A stretch of DNA of 64,000 nucleotides. Origin: RGZA01 sp041917755 (GTDB lineage Bacteria > Pseudomonadota > Alphaproteobacteria > UBA9219 > RGZA01). The notes under the pieces were generated by a model. That model had not been told where the DNA came from. It saw only the letters and a list, made by a program, of their open reading frames with translations, and did not search any database. This document shows, piece after piece, positions 1 through 6,796 of the stretch; within the stretch, counting starts at the first letter, position 1; every line of letters begins with the position of its first letter. The position numbers and the translations under genes were made by a program. Location: positions 124,001 through 188,000 of the forward strand of contig JAYRWY010000007.1 in the NCBI GenBank assembly GCA_041917755.1, in the 5' to 3' direction.

Positions 1-304
1 TGCCCGCAGGCTTGTTGACCACCAGTACGTCCTTATCTTCATAAACGATATCCAGTTTGATTTTTTGCGCCTTGGGTTTGGCATCGGCGGCTTCGGGGAT
101 TTCAAGGCTGATGATTTCAGCGCCGCGAAGTTTATGTGCGACATCCGTCACGGCTTTGCCATTCACATGCACCGCGCCATCTGCGATGAGTTTTTGCAGG
201 CGCGCACGGGACACATCCGGCAACAGGCGGCTTGCGACCTTATCAAGGCGGCCGCTCTGGCCATCTACCGGAATCTCGTGTTTTTGGGACTTTTTTGTGC
301 TCAC
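1..304 (-). CDS. rluD: RluD/RluA-family 23S rRNA pseudouridine synthase, N-terminal part
   Basis: This is the first ~101 codons of a pseudouridine synthase; the rest lies beyond the left edge. The N-terminus holds an S4 RNA-binding domain (about residues 12-75, with the SRARLQKLIADGAVHVNG stretch), followed by the start of the catalytic domain at LDIVYEDKDVLVVNKPAG, where VVNKPAG is the family hallmark. These enzymes isomerise uridines in 23S rRNA helix 69 and related sites. The start is GTG at 304, with AGAGG six bases upstream. The next gene to the right is tRNA-Trp in the opposite direction, so the two are divergent. RluC or another RluA paralogue cannot be excluded because the catalytic Asp motif is outside the window. 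Confidence 0.85.
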   Translation of the reverse strand, partial: MSTKKSQKHEIPVDGQSGRLDKVASRLLPDVSRARLQKLIADGAVHVNGKAVTDVAHKLRGAEIISLEIPEAADAKPKAQKIKLDIVYEDKDVLVVNKPAG

Positions 305-360
305 TTGCTACCTCTGGAGCTCAATCTAACCTATTCATTTATAAATGTCTTTTTTAGACT

Positions 361-389
361 TTGCTTTCGGCCCAAAATTCCACTATACC
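361..389 (+). promoter_or_regulatory. Sigma-70-like promoter of tRNA-Trp / secE / nusG
   Basis: TTGCTT at 361-366 and TATACC at 384-389 are separated by 17 bases. It points toward tRNA-Trp and secE and predicts a transcript start near 396. Prediction only. Confidence 0.5.
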
Positions 390-396
390 ATCTCCC

Positions 397-430
397 AACG
401 GCTCGCAAACTTTAAGGTTTGCGGGCCGTT
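397..430 (+). other. Strong hairpin at predicted 5' end of the tRNA-Trp transcript
   Basis: AACGGC-t-CGCAAAC pairs with GTTTGCG-g-GCCGTT around a 6-base loop, giving a 13-bp stem with one mismatch, followed by ATTTTA. It begins right at the predicted transcript start, so it would be the 5' end structure of the transcript or an early attenuator. No upstream gene on this strand needs a terminator. Confidence 0.5.
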
Positions 431-471
431 ATTTTAGGTCCGACTAACCGCGGGTCTAAAAACGGCCGAGT

Positions 472-547
472 AGGAGTTTAGCTCAACTGGTAGAGCGTCG
501 GTCTCCAAAACCGAAGGCTGTGGGTTCAAGCCCCTCAACTCCTGCCA
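472..547 (+). tRNA. trnW: tRNA-Trp (CCA anticodon), CCA end encoded
   Basis: A cloverleaf can be drawn. The acceptor stem pairs AGGAGTT with AACTCCT, then G and an encoded CCA (545-547). The anticodon arm is TCGGT / ACCGA around the loop CTCCAAA with CCA at 505-507. The T arm contains GGTTCAAGCC. Its position just upstream of secE-nusG is a common bacterial arrangement. Confidence 0.95.
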
Positions 548-593
548 CTTTTTATGCTCAGTTGCCGCAAGGCTTCGTTCGCATTAGCTCACG

Positions 594-611
594 GGGTTGC
601 GGTCGCAACCC
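594..611 (+). repeat. Perfect inverted repeat between tRNA-Trp and secE
   Basis: GGGTTGCG and CGCAACCC flank a two-base centre. It lies about 45 bases before the secE start and could form a hairpin in the tRNA-secE transcript. No T-run follows, so it is not a classic terminator; it may be an RNA processing site. Confidence 0.4.
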
Positions 612-656
612 TTAAAAGAGTATCGCCTCGAAGTCGAGTTTTTTGAAAGAATGATG

Positions 657-851
657 ATGATAAACAAGATTACAACCTTTTTTACCGAAGTAAAAAAAGA
701 AGCCAATAAGGTGACCTGGCCCACCCGTAAAGAAACCGTGATGACCTCGGTGATGGTGGTGGTGTTGTCGGGCGTGATGTCGATTTTCTTTCTGGTGGTG
801 GATGGCGGATTATCCTTCCTTTCGCGCGCCCTAATTAACCTGCGGTTCTAA
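657..851 (+). CDS. secE: Preprotein translocase subunit SecE
   Basis: SecE is the small tail-anchored subunit that clamps SecY in the SecYEG protein-export channel of the inner membrane. The 64-residue product has the cytoplasmic amphipathic helix with the hallmark EVKKEANKVTWPTRKE, then one transmembrane helix (about residues 28-50). Single-helix SecE of about 65 residues is usual in alphaproteobacteria. Three successive ATG codons (651, 654, 657) are possible starts. I chose the third because the weak GAAAGA at 645-650 is then six bases away. The gene sits between tRNA-Trp and nusG, with 33 bases to nusG, so co-transcription is likely. Confidence 0.93.
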   Translation: MINKITTFFTEVKKEANKVTWPTRKETVMTSVMVVVLSGVMSIFFLVVDGGLSFLSRALINLRF

Positions 852-884
852 GCCCAATTAAAACAAAGTTTCAGGAGTAGTATG

Positions 885-1487
885 ATGGCTGATGTAAAGA
901 GCAAAAAGACCAAGGATGCAAAGACGGAAGGCGCCCCGAAGCTGCCACGCGCCGTTGCAACCCATCGTTGGTATGTGGTGCATGTCTATTCAGGTTTTGA
1001 AAAGAAGGTTGCCCAATCCATTCGTGAAAAAGCCGAACAAAACGGTCTGGCCGATATGTTTGCCGATATTCTGGTGCCAACCGAAGAAGTAGTAGAAGTG
1101 GCACGTGGCCGCAAAGTAAACATGGAGCGCAAATTCTTCCCCGGTTACGTATTGGTGAAGATGGCGCTGACTGATCAGAGTTGGCATTTGGTGAAGAATA
1201 CGCCAAAGGTAACCGGTTTCCTTGGCGGCGGCGCAAAGCCAGTGCCAATGAGCGAAGCCGAAGCGATGCGTTTAATCTCGCAAATGCAAGAAGGCATTCA
1301 GCATCCCAAGAATTCCATCAGCTTTGATGTGGGTGAACAGGTTCGCGTGGCCGATGGTCCATTCGCATCCTTTAACGGTACGGTTGAAGAAGTGGATGAA
1401 GAAAAAGCACGCCTTAAAGTTTCTGTATCCATCTTTGGCCGTGCAACGCCGGTGGATCTGGAATTCAATCAGGTTGAAAAGCTGTAA
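885..1487 (+). CDS. nusG: Transcription termination/antitermination protein NusG
   Basis: NusG binds RNA polymerase through its N-terminal NGN domain and contacts Rho or ribosomal S10 through its C-terminal KOW domain. The 200-residue product has a Lys-rich N-terminal extension (about residues 1-24), then the NGN core starting at HRWYVVHVYSGFEKKV, the signature MERKFFPGYVLVKM, and a KOW domain near residues 145-199 (GEQVRVADGPFASFNGTVEE). The start at 885 is preferred over the ATG at 882 because AGGAG at 873-877 is then seven bases away. It is followed at once by an intrinsic terminator, so it is not transcribed with rplKA as in many bacteria. Confidence 0.97.
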   Translation: MADVKSKKTKDAKTEGAPKLPRAVATHRWYVVHVYSGFEKKVAQSIREKAEQNGLADMFADILVPTEEVVEVARGRKVNMERKFFPGYVLVKMALTDQSWHLVKNTPKVTGFLGGGAKPVPMSEAEAMRLISQMQEGIQHPKNSISFDVGEQVRVADGPFASFNGTVEEVDEEKARLKVSVSIFGRATPVDLEFNQVEKL

Positions 1488-1516
1488 GCGTTCATTCCAC
1501 AAGCATGATTTTAAGA

Positions 1517-1545
1517 AACGCCCTCTGTTTAGGGGGCGTTTTTTT
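1517..1545 (+). terminator. Intrinsic terminator after nusG
   Basis: AACGCCC-T and A-GGGGGCGTT form a GC-rich hairpin followed by a run of seven T at 1539-1545. It ends the tRNA-Trp/secE/nusG unit. Confidence 0.88.
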
Positions 1546-1644
1546 ATTCTGTATGGTTAATGCCACGCATGAATGTTGAAAGTATTTATCGTATTCATTG
1601 GGGTTTATCGAATGGTGTATAGTCGCGCGCAGGAGAAAAAAACC

Positions 1645-2163
1645 ATGTCCACACCGATACGCGAAGTAACCGACATTTCCGAAGCCCCCAATGATTTTGG
1701 GAATGGCAAAGTGCATCTGCTATTTGTGGATGATGATAATGGCAACCGTAGCAGCTTCAGAATTGGTGTTATCCGCAGCCTGAAAGACATGGCTGAGCGC
1801 GTTCAGGTAACTATTTTCCATTTTTCTGATGATTTGCGTGACCATTTATTGGCCCAAGACGATGTATCTAATGTGGTATTGGTAACCGATAATGATATGG
1901 AGCCAATGATTTCAGGAACCCGTTTGGCACGCGAGGTATTGGAAAAATTCCCGCAACTGCCGGTGGCCATTTGGACGGGTCGTTCACAAGATGTGATTGA
2001 TGATCCGAACTTGCCAAAAGGCTTGCCTGTGTATGACAAGGTTGATGTGAATAAGCTGTTTGCTGATTTCATCAGAACCAAGATTCAGGACATTGCTAAC
2101 CGTCCAACGACACCGGGTGCTGCGGCGCCTGCAGTAAAAGCTGCAAATAATCTAGATCGCTAA
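1645..2163 (+). CDS. Stand-alone response-regulator receiver-like protein
   Basis: The 172-residue protein has one CheY-like domain and no output domain. VHLLFVDDDNGN supplies the acidic pocket, NVVLVTDNDMEP the putative phospho-acceptor Asp, AIWTGRS the conserved Thr/Ser position, and VYDKVDV the conserved Lys. A Pro/Ala-rich tail of about 25 residues follows. Receivers of this kind relay phosphate or dock on partners; no partner histidine kinase is encoded nearby. ATG 1645 has a good AGGAGA eight bases upstream; the reading frame stays open further upstream but without a better start. The gene converges with the M48 peptidase gene, only seven bases apart at the ends. Confidence 0.7.
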   Translation: MSTPIREVTDISEAPNDFGNGKVHLLFVDDDNGNRSSFRIGVIRSLKDMAERVQVTIFHFSDDLRDHLLAQDDVSNVVLVTDNDMEPMISGTRLAREVLEKFPQLPVAIWTGRSQDVIDDPNLPKGLPVYDKVDVNKLFADFIRTKIQDIANRPTTPGAAAPAVKAANNLDR

Positions 2164-2170
2164 TATCCGC

Positions 2171-2953
2171 TTACGCTTTGCCTGCGGTCAGCTGCGCAAT
2201 GCGTTGCTGCAAGGCGGCGATGCGTTCTTGGCCTGCTGGATGCGAGGACAGGAAGGTAGGCGTGTTGCCTGCGCCAGCCTGCATCATGCGTTGCCAGAAG
2301 GGGATGGATTGGCGTGCATCGTAACCGGCGGCATGCATGTAATCGAGCCCGACAATATCCGCTTCGCTTTCCTGTTCACGGCTGAAGGGCAAGATAATCC
2401 CCACATTCGCGCCCGCACCCAAAAGTGACATGATTTGTTTGGTGTCTTGGATGCCTGATGCGCCGAGCGCAATTGATGCAACTTGCAGGCCCATTTGTGT
2501 TTGCGCGGCCTGGTCATAGCGTTTTGCGCCATGGTGCCCCGTGACGTGGCGGATTTCATGGCCCAATACCGTTGCTAATTGGTGTTCGTTTTCAGCGACG
2601 CTGAATAACCCGGTATTTACGCCGACCTTACCACCCGGAAGTGCAAACGCATTGGGTTCGTTGTTTTCAAAGAGTTCCACTTCCCATGGCAATCCCTTGG
2701 CATCGGGGCCAGCTGCATTCACGATGCGCGTGGTGGCATTGACCACCATTTGCTTGAGCTGCGGGTTATTAGCGGCGCGCGATGTCTGACGCACTTGCTG
2801 CCAGCTTTCGCTACCGAGGCGGATTTCATCTTGCGGGGAGAGGCTGGTGCCGCCTGCGCCCTTGCCGCCGCCCATGGCGCATGACATCAACGGTAGGACT
2901 GCACAGCAGCTGCAAAAACCGGAAAGGAATGAACGGCGGGATAGAGTTTGCAT
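2171..2953 (-). CDS. M48-family zinc metalloprotease, predicted lipoprotein
   Basis: The 260-residue protein starts with an Arg-containing signal (SRRSFLSGF) and a lipobox LMSC ending at Cys25, so it is probably lipidated and held in the periplasm. The catalytic motif HEIRH (His132, Glu133, His136) and the downstream third zinc ligand region ESEAD are those of M48 peptidases such as BepA/LoiP, which act in outer-membrane protein quality control. No TPR domain is present, which fits the short LoiP-like form better than BepA. The next gene on the same strand (3027-4322) is 73 bases upstream. Exact substrate is unknown. Confidence 0.88.
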   Translation of the reverse strand: MQTLSRRSFLSGFCSCCAVLPLMSCAMGGGKGAGGTSLSPQDEIRLGSESWQQVRQTSRAANNPQLKQMVVNATTRIVNAAGPDAKGLPWEVELFENNEPNAFALPGGKVGVNTGLFSVAENEHQLATVLGHEIRHVTGHHGAKRYDQAAQTQMGLQVASIALGASGIQDTKQIMSLLGAGANVGIILPFSREQESEADIVGLDYMHAAGYDARQSIPFWQRMMQAGAGNTPTFLSSHPAGQERIAALQQRIAQLTAGKA

Positions 2954-3026
2954 GAAAAGCCTATAGGAAATGGTTTAATGTGAACCCTATCCTATAAAAA
3001 CTCAGGCGCTTTGTTGAGAGGAAAAA

Positions 3027-4322
3027 TTAGCGTGTGAATACGGCCGGTTTAGCTTCGCCCATTGCAAAGGTAACCGTAGGTGGCATCGGGCGCAGATCCA
3101 TATCGGTGCGCGGTTTAATCTCGGTCACAAGGCCGTAGAGACGTTCGGCATGCGCGCGGTGTGCCATCCAGCGGTTCAGGATTTCTTTTTGTACCTCGGC
3201 GGCAGTGCGCGGAATGAGTACCCGTTTAACAACGGTGGTTGGCGGGGTAACTTTTTTACCCACGGTTTTTCCGGGAATAACGACAGTACGTTTTTCTTCG
3301 GTAAAGAAAATGCTGAGGTTGGAGCGAGCCTGTAGCAGGAAGCGGCGGTCAATACCGGGATAGCTTTCGCCTGCGATGCGCTGGGACAAATCAATTTCCT
3401 GATATTTTTTGACTTTGCTGACGCGGTTGATGCCCGCGAGATAAAGCCTGATCTGCGTGGTGGGGATGTGTTCTATTTTTTTGCCCATCAGTGCGCGAAG
3501 ATTTTCACCGCCGGTGTCGCCCAGCAAATGGTCGGTATAGGACTGGCCGTTAAAGAAGAAGGCCAGTTTATATTTATCCATTGCATATAAAATATGCGAT
3601 GCCACCACCACATCGGGAAATTTAGCTAGCAGTTCATCGCGCAACTTGTATTTAATATCGACAAGGTCTTTGGTCGCCTGAAGACGTGCTTCAGCGGGTG
3701 ATTTTTTATTATCGATGATGGCTCTGAGATCGTCTTCAGTATCATGATAGGCCACAATGGATTTAATCATGTCGTCCACAAGCGTAGAGCCTTTTGGAAA
3801 ATGATTTTTCAGGCGTGCGACCAGTGAAGCCTTTTTCACCATGGCTTCGGCATAGGTTGGAACAAGTGTATGGGCAGGGCCAAGTGCGGTGCTGTAGTCG
3901 CTTGTTCCGAATGCGTCGCCGCCGCTTTCAATCAGAAAAAGTGTTAGAATGGCGGCGGCCATTTTTTGTCTGTCCTGAGCGGATAAATCCTGACGGTAGT
4001 ATTCGACAAATTGCGGAATGGCCGTAATCATTTTTTGGCTGAGGCGCGGATATTTGGCTTGAATGGCGGTGCACGCATCAAGCGTTTTTAAATTATCAAG
4101 GCACAACCCAACGGCGAGTTGTTCAGGGTGCAGGCCTGTGGCTTTGGGAAGATTGGTTGAAATACCGGTTGCTTGCGGGGCTTCGCCTTGGGGTTTGGAT
4201 TGCATCAACACATTGGTGACCACGCCCGCGCACAAGCCGAAGAATAGCAACATGCCAAATCGTGCCTGACGCACGGTTATGCCGTTACTTAGTCTTGCAG
4301 GTTCTTTTTTGGTTTTGGCCAT
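3027..4322 (-). CDS. Membrane-anchored protein with lytic-transglycosylase-like motif
   Basis: I do not recognise this 431-residue protein as a named family. It has a short basic N-terminus and one transmembrane helix (about 22-40), so most of it should be periplasmic. Residues 128-158 contain IESGGDAFGTSDYSTALGPA followed by HTLVPTYA. This resembles the lysozyme-like transglycosylase pattern ESG-x(n)-GLMQLMPxTA, with Glu132 as candidate catalytic acid. The usual Gln of that pattern is replaced by His/Thr. The rest is helical, with a basic stretch near 345-375. It may be a divergent or inactive murein transglycosylase. It is followed on the same strand by the M48 protease gene, which suggests an envelope role. 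Confidence 0.55.
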   Translation of the reverse strand: MAKTKKEPARLSNGITVRQARFGMLLFFGLCAGVVTNVLMQSKPQGEAPQATGISTNLPKATGLHPEQLAVGLCLDNLKTLDACTAIQAKYPRLSQKMITAIPQFVEYYRQDLSAQDRQKMAAAILTLFLIESGGDAFGTSDYSTALGPAHTLVPTYAEAMVKKASLVARLKNHFPKGSTLVDDMIKSIVAYHDTEDDLRAIIDNKKSPAEARLQATKDLVDIKYKLRDELLAKFPDVVVASHILYAMDKYKLAFFFNGQSYTDHLLGDTGGENLRALMGKKIEHIPTTQIRLYLAGINRVSKVKKYQEIDLSQRIAGESYPGIDRRFLLQARSNLSIFFTEEKRTVVIPGKTVGKKVTPPTTVVKRVLIPRTAAEVQKEILNRWMAHRAHAERLYGLVTEIKPRTDMDLRPMPPTVTFAMGEAKPAVFTR

Positions 4323-4415
4323 GTAATCCTTACAAACAATCTGAAACTAATATATCAAATGGGTGGCGGCTATTTACTTTCGTCTTTTGGTTAATAGGTT
4401 AAATCAATAAAAAAG

Positions 4416-4445
4416 TTGGACAGGATGGGGTTTAGCCCCTATAAA
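4416..4445 (+). promoter_or_regulatory. Probable promoter of rplK-rplA
   Basis: TTGGAC at 4416-4421 and TATAAA at 4440-4445 are 18 bases apart, about 280 bases before rplK. A separate promoter is expected because nusG ends in a terminator. Confidence 0.45.
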
Positions 4446-4723
4446 ACGCGCAAGTTTCTGTGGGAGGTTTTAGGGCAAATGAGGTTTTCCTCGCCCGCCC
4501 TTTGGACGTTATGTCTGGCCGCACCACGGGAGACTTGAAATCCACCCTATAGTTTTTAGGCGGTTTCAAGGTTAGGGCTTTGGAAGATTTTCTCCCATCG
4601 CATTCAAAAACTAGTCGCTTGCGGCATGTGCTTATTGCATGTGTCCAAGGGCGGCGACCGCCGACCCCCGAGCTTATGCGAGGGAAGCCGCGCGGCGTTT
4701 GAGCACACACAAGGAGATGCCAC
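4446..4723 (+). other. Long rplK leader with hairpin potential
   Basis: About 270 bases without a credible gene. Visible structures include a stem AGGGC-GAGG-tttt-CCTC-GCCCT near 4471-4502 and GGCGG-cga-CCGCC near 4653-4665. It ends in AAGGAG before rplK. Autoregulation by L1 is known for rplKA in other bacteria, but I cannot pick out an L1 site with certainty. Confidence 0.3.
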
Positions 4724-5155
4724 ATGGCAAAAGAAATAATTGGTTTTATTAAATTGCAGGTGCCGGCTGGCGGCGCTAATCCATCACCCCCTATTGGTCC
4801 TGCATTGGGTCAAAAGGGTTTGAACATTATGGAATTCTGCAAGCAGTTCAACGCAAAGACCCAGCAAATGGAAAAGGGTATTCCTGTTCCAGTTGTAATC
4901 ACCGCGTTTTCTGATCGCAGCTTTACCTTTGTAACCAAAACCCCGCCTAACAGCTACTTCGTGATGAAGGCAGCTAAGATTTCAAAGGGCGCAAGCACCG
5001 TTGGTTTAACAACTGTTGGCAACATCACCATGGATCAGGTTCGCGAAATTGCGAAAACCAAGATGCCGGACTTGAACTGCCACACGATTGAAGCCGCTAT
5101 GCAACAAGTGATTGGTACTGCACGCTCGATGGGCGTGACCGTATCTGAAAAGTAG
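4724..5155 (+). CDS. rplK: 50S ribosomal protein L11
   Basis: L11 forms the GTPase-associated centre with 23S rRNA and is needed for factor-dependent GTP hydrolysis. The 143-residue product has the family length and the hallmark stretches KLQVPAGGANPSPPIGPALG (proline-rich N-domain) and FVTKTPPNSYFVMKAAKISKG; the RNA-binding C-domain follows. ATG 4724 has AAGGAG seven bases upstream. rplA follows after 11 bases. In many bacteria nusG lies directly upstream; here three genes and about 3.2 kb intervene. Confidence 0.98.
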   Translation: MAKEIIGFIKLQVPAGGANPSPPIGPALGQKGLNIMEFCKQFNAKTQQMEKGIPVPVVITAFSDRSFTFVTKTPPNSYFVMKAAKISKGASTVGLTTVGNITMDQVREIAKTKMPDLNCHTIEAAMQQVIGTARSMGVTVSEK

Positions 5156-5166
5156 GAGATTGAAAC

Positions 5167-5859
5167 ATGGGTAAACGTTTAAAGAAAATCCGCGCTTCTG
5201 CTCCAACTGCTTCAGTGAAGCTGGAAGAAGCCGTAAAGTTTTTGAAAGCCAACGCTAATGCGAAGTTCGATGAAACCATCGAAATTTCCATGAACCTTGG
5301 TATCGATCCACGCCAGAACGATCAAAACGTTCGCGGCATGGTGCAATTGCCACACGGTACCGGTAAGTCGGTGCGCGTTGCGGTATTTGCCAAGGGCGAT
5401 AAGGCTGCAGCAGCAAAAGCCGCTGGCGCTGAATTCGTGGGTGCAGAAGATTTAGCTGAACTCATCGAAAAGGGTGAAATGGGCTTTGATCGCGTGATTG
5501 CGGCTCCAGATACCATGGTGATCGTGGGTAAGCTTGGTAAGGTACTTGGCCCACGCGGCTTGATGCCAAACCCAAAGCTTGGCACCGTGACACCAAACGT
5601 TGTTGAAGCAGTGAAGGCAGCCAAGGCCGGTGCGATTGAATTCCGTGTTGAAAAAGCCGGTATCGTACAAGCAGGCGTTGGTAAAGCATCCTTTACCGAA
5701 GAAAAACTGGTTGCCAATATCCGTAGCTTTGTGGCTGCGGTATCCAAGGCCAAGCCAGCCGCCGCTAAGGGCAACTACATCCAAAAAATCGCTCTGTCAT
5801 CCACCATGGGTGCGGGCCTTAAGCTGGATGTACCAAGCGTGATTGCTGAAAGCGCATAA
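5167..5859 (+). CDS. rplA: 50S ribosomal protein L1
   Basis: L1 builds the mobile L1 stalk that helps move tRNA from the E site; it often represses its own operon by binding the mRNA. The 230-residue product has the normal length and the typical motifs GTGKSVRVAVFAKGDKA, FDRVIAAPDTM and GKLGKVLGPRGLMPNPKLGT. The start has GGAGATTGAAAC upstream. An intrinsic terminator follows 20 bases after the stop, so rplK-rplA is a two-gene unit separated from rplJL. Confidence 0.98.
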   Translation: MGKRLKKIRASAPTASVKLEEAVKFLKANANAKFDETIEISMNLGIDPRQNDQNVRGMVQLPHGTGKSVRVAVFAKGDKAAAAKAAGAEFVGAEDLAELIEKGEMGFDRVIAAPDTMVIVGKLGKVLGPRGLMPNPKLGTVTPNVVEAVKAAKAGAIEFRVEKAGIVQAGVGKASFTEEKLVANIRSFVAAVSKAKPAAAKGNYIQKIALSSTMGAGLKLDVPSVIAESA

Positions 5860-5879
5860 TTAAACACTATCGCGTATTT

Positions 5880-5911
5880 AAAAGGGGCAGATGCATATCT
5901 GCCCCTTTTTT
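5880..5911 (+). terminator. Intrinsic terminator after rplA
   Basis: AAAAGGGGCAGAT and ATCTGCCCCTTTT form a long stem, with a T-run at 5906-5911. The A-run on the left also makes it a possible terminator for the convergent gene ending at 5925. Confidence 0.9.
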
Positions 5912-5924
5912 ATGCGCGGATTGT

Positions 5925-6623
5925 TTATGTGTTGGGACCAGTGCCAGTTGATAAAGCTGCTTGGGGTAGGGCGCTACGGCTGGGGGATGGTGCGGTTTCC
6001 TGCACTGAATAATAAGGCGCGACAATCAGCTGTTCATAGCCCCGTACGCCGTAATGGCCGCTTTCATCAAAATCAATCCGGCAGAAGGCCGCATTGCCGC
6101 GCTTGACGATACCGATATCTTCGCTGCCGCAGATGTCGATAATCTTTTTGATATCATCGTTAAATGCTTCATCGCTGCGGTTACGCCAGTTGGTGACGGT
6201 GACCAGAATGTGTGGCTCGTATTGTAAAAAATCGAGGCGGTGGTTGCCATCCTGCATGTGGATGGTGTTGTCATTATCCCAATAGATAACAGGCATTAAA
6301 TGCAAATCACGGTTTGCCCGTACCACCGCGCCATATCGGCGTATTTGTGAACGATTAATGGCGCTGCGCGGCCGCGCGCTATTGACATGAGCCAGAAGTT
6401 TTTTGGGATCAACAGCAATCACCACGCCTGGCGCTGCATTGGGGTCTTGCATAAAGGCAGTGGTGCCATCGCGTGGTTTCATGCGCGCAAACAGCGCATT
6501 GCGCTCATCAATTGTGCGTTGGTGTTCTGCTTCTGCTTGCTCTCTGGCAAGGCGCCATGCGCGCGGCTCAATTGCGCGGCCAATGCGGTGGGCTAGTTGT
6601 TTAAACTGCGCTTTGATGGTCAT
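5925..6623 (-). CDS. Unknown protein with ParB/sulfiredoxin-like DGNHR motif
   Basis: The 232-residue protein is not one I recognise. Residues 66-130 follow the ParB/Srx fold pattern: VVIAVDPKKLLAHVNSARPR, then an arginine-rich helix, then MPVIYWDNDNTIHMQDGNHR with the DGxHR box typical of ParB-like nucleotide-binding domains. An N-terminal helical region precedes it, and a Pro/Ser tail follows. It has no helix-turn-helix like true ParB, so it is probably not the chromosome partition protein. It interrupts the rplA-rplJ order on the opposite strand. Confidence 0.5.
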   Translation of the reverse strand: MTIKAQFKQLAHRIGRAIEPRAWRLAREQAEAEHQRTIDERNALFARMKPRDGTTAFMQDPNAAPGVVIAVDPKKLLAHVNSARPRSAINRSQIRRYGAVVRANRDLHLMPVIYWDNDNTIHMQDGNHRLDFLQYEPHILVTVTNWRNRSDEAFNDDIKKIIDICGSEDIGIVKRGNAAFCRIDFDESGHYGVRGYEQLIVAPYYSVQETAPSPSRSALPQAALSTGTGPNT

Positions 6624-6796
6624 GGGGTTAGTTTAAATCGCTGCCTTGAAACTAATGCGCTTATTTGTGGTTAATGGCGGTTTTATGCCGTTTTGAAAGT
6701 AAATCTGACCTATGGCGGGGCTGTTCCAGCCATTAAAAGATTAGGGGAAACAAAGGCAGCTTTATTTCCTTTTTAATTTTTAATGATGTTGGGCTC

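Noticed and set aside
57..415. Open frames on the plus strand of 90 and 116 codons
   Set aside because: They lie over the rluD coding region on the opposite strand and encode no recognisable protein.
4432..4725. 97-codon minus-strand frame in the rplK leader
   Set aside because: It covers the leader and promoter of rplK and has no family features or ribosome-binding site.
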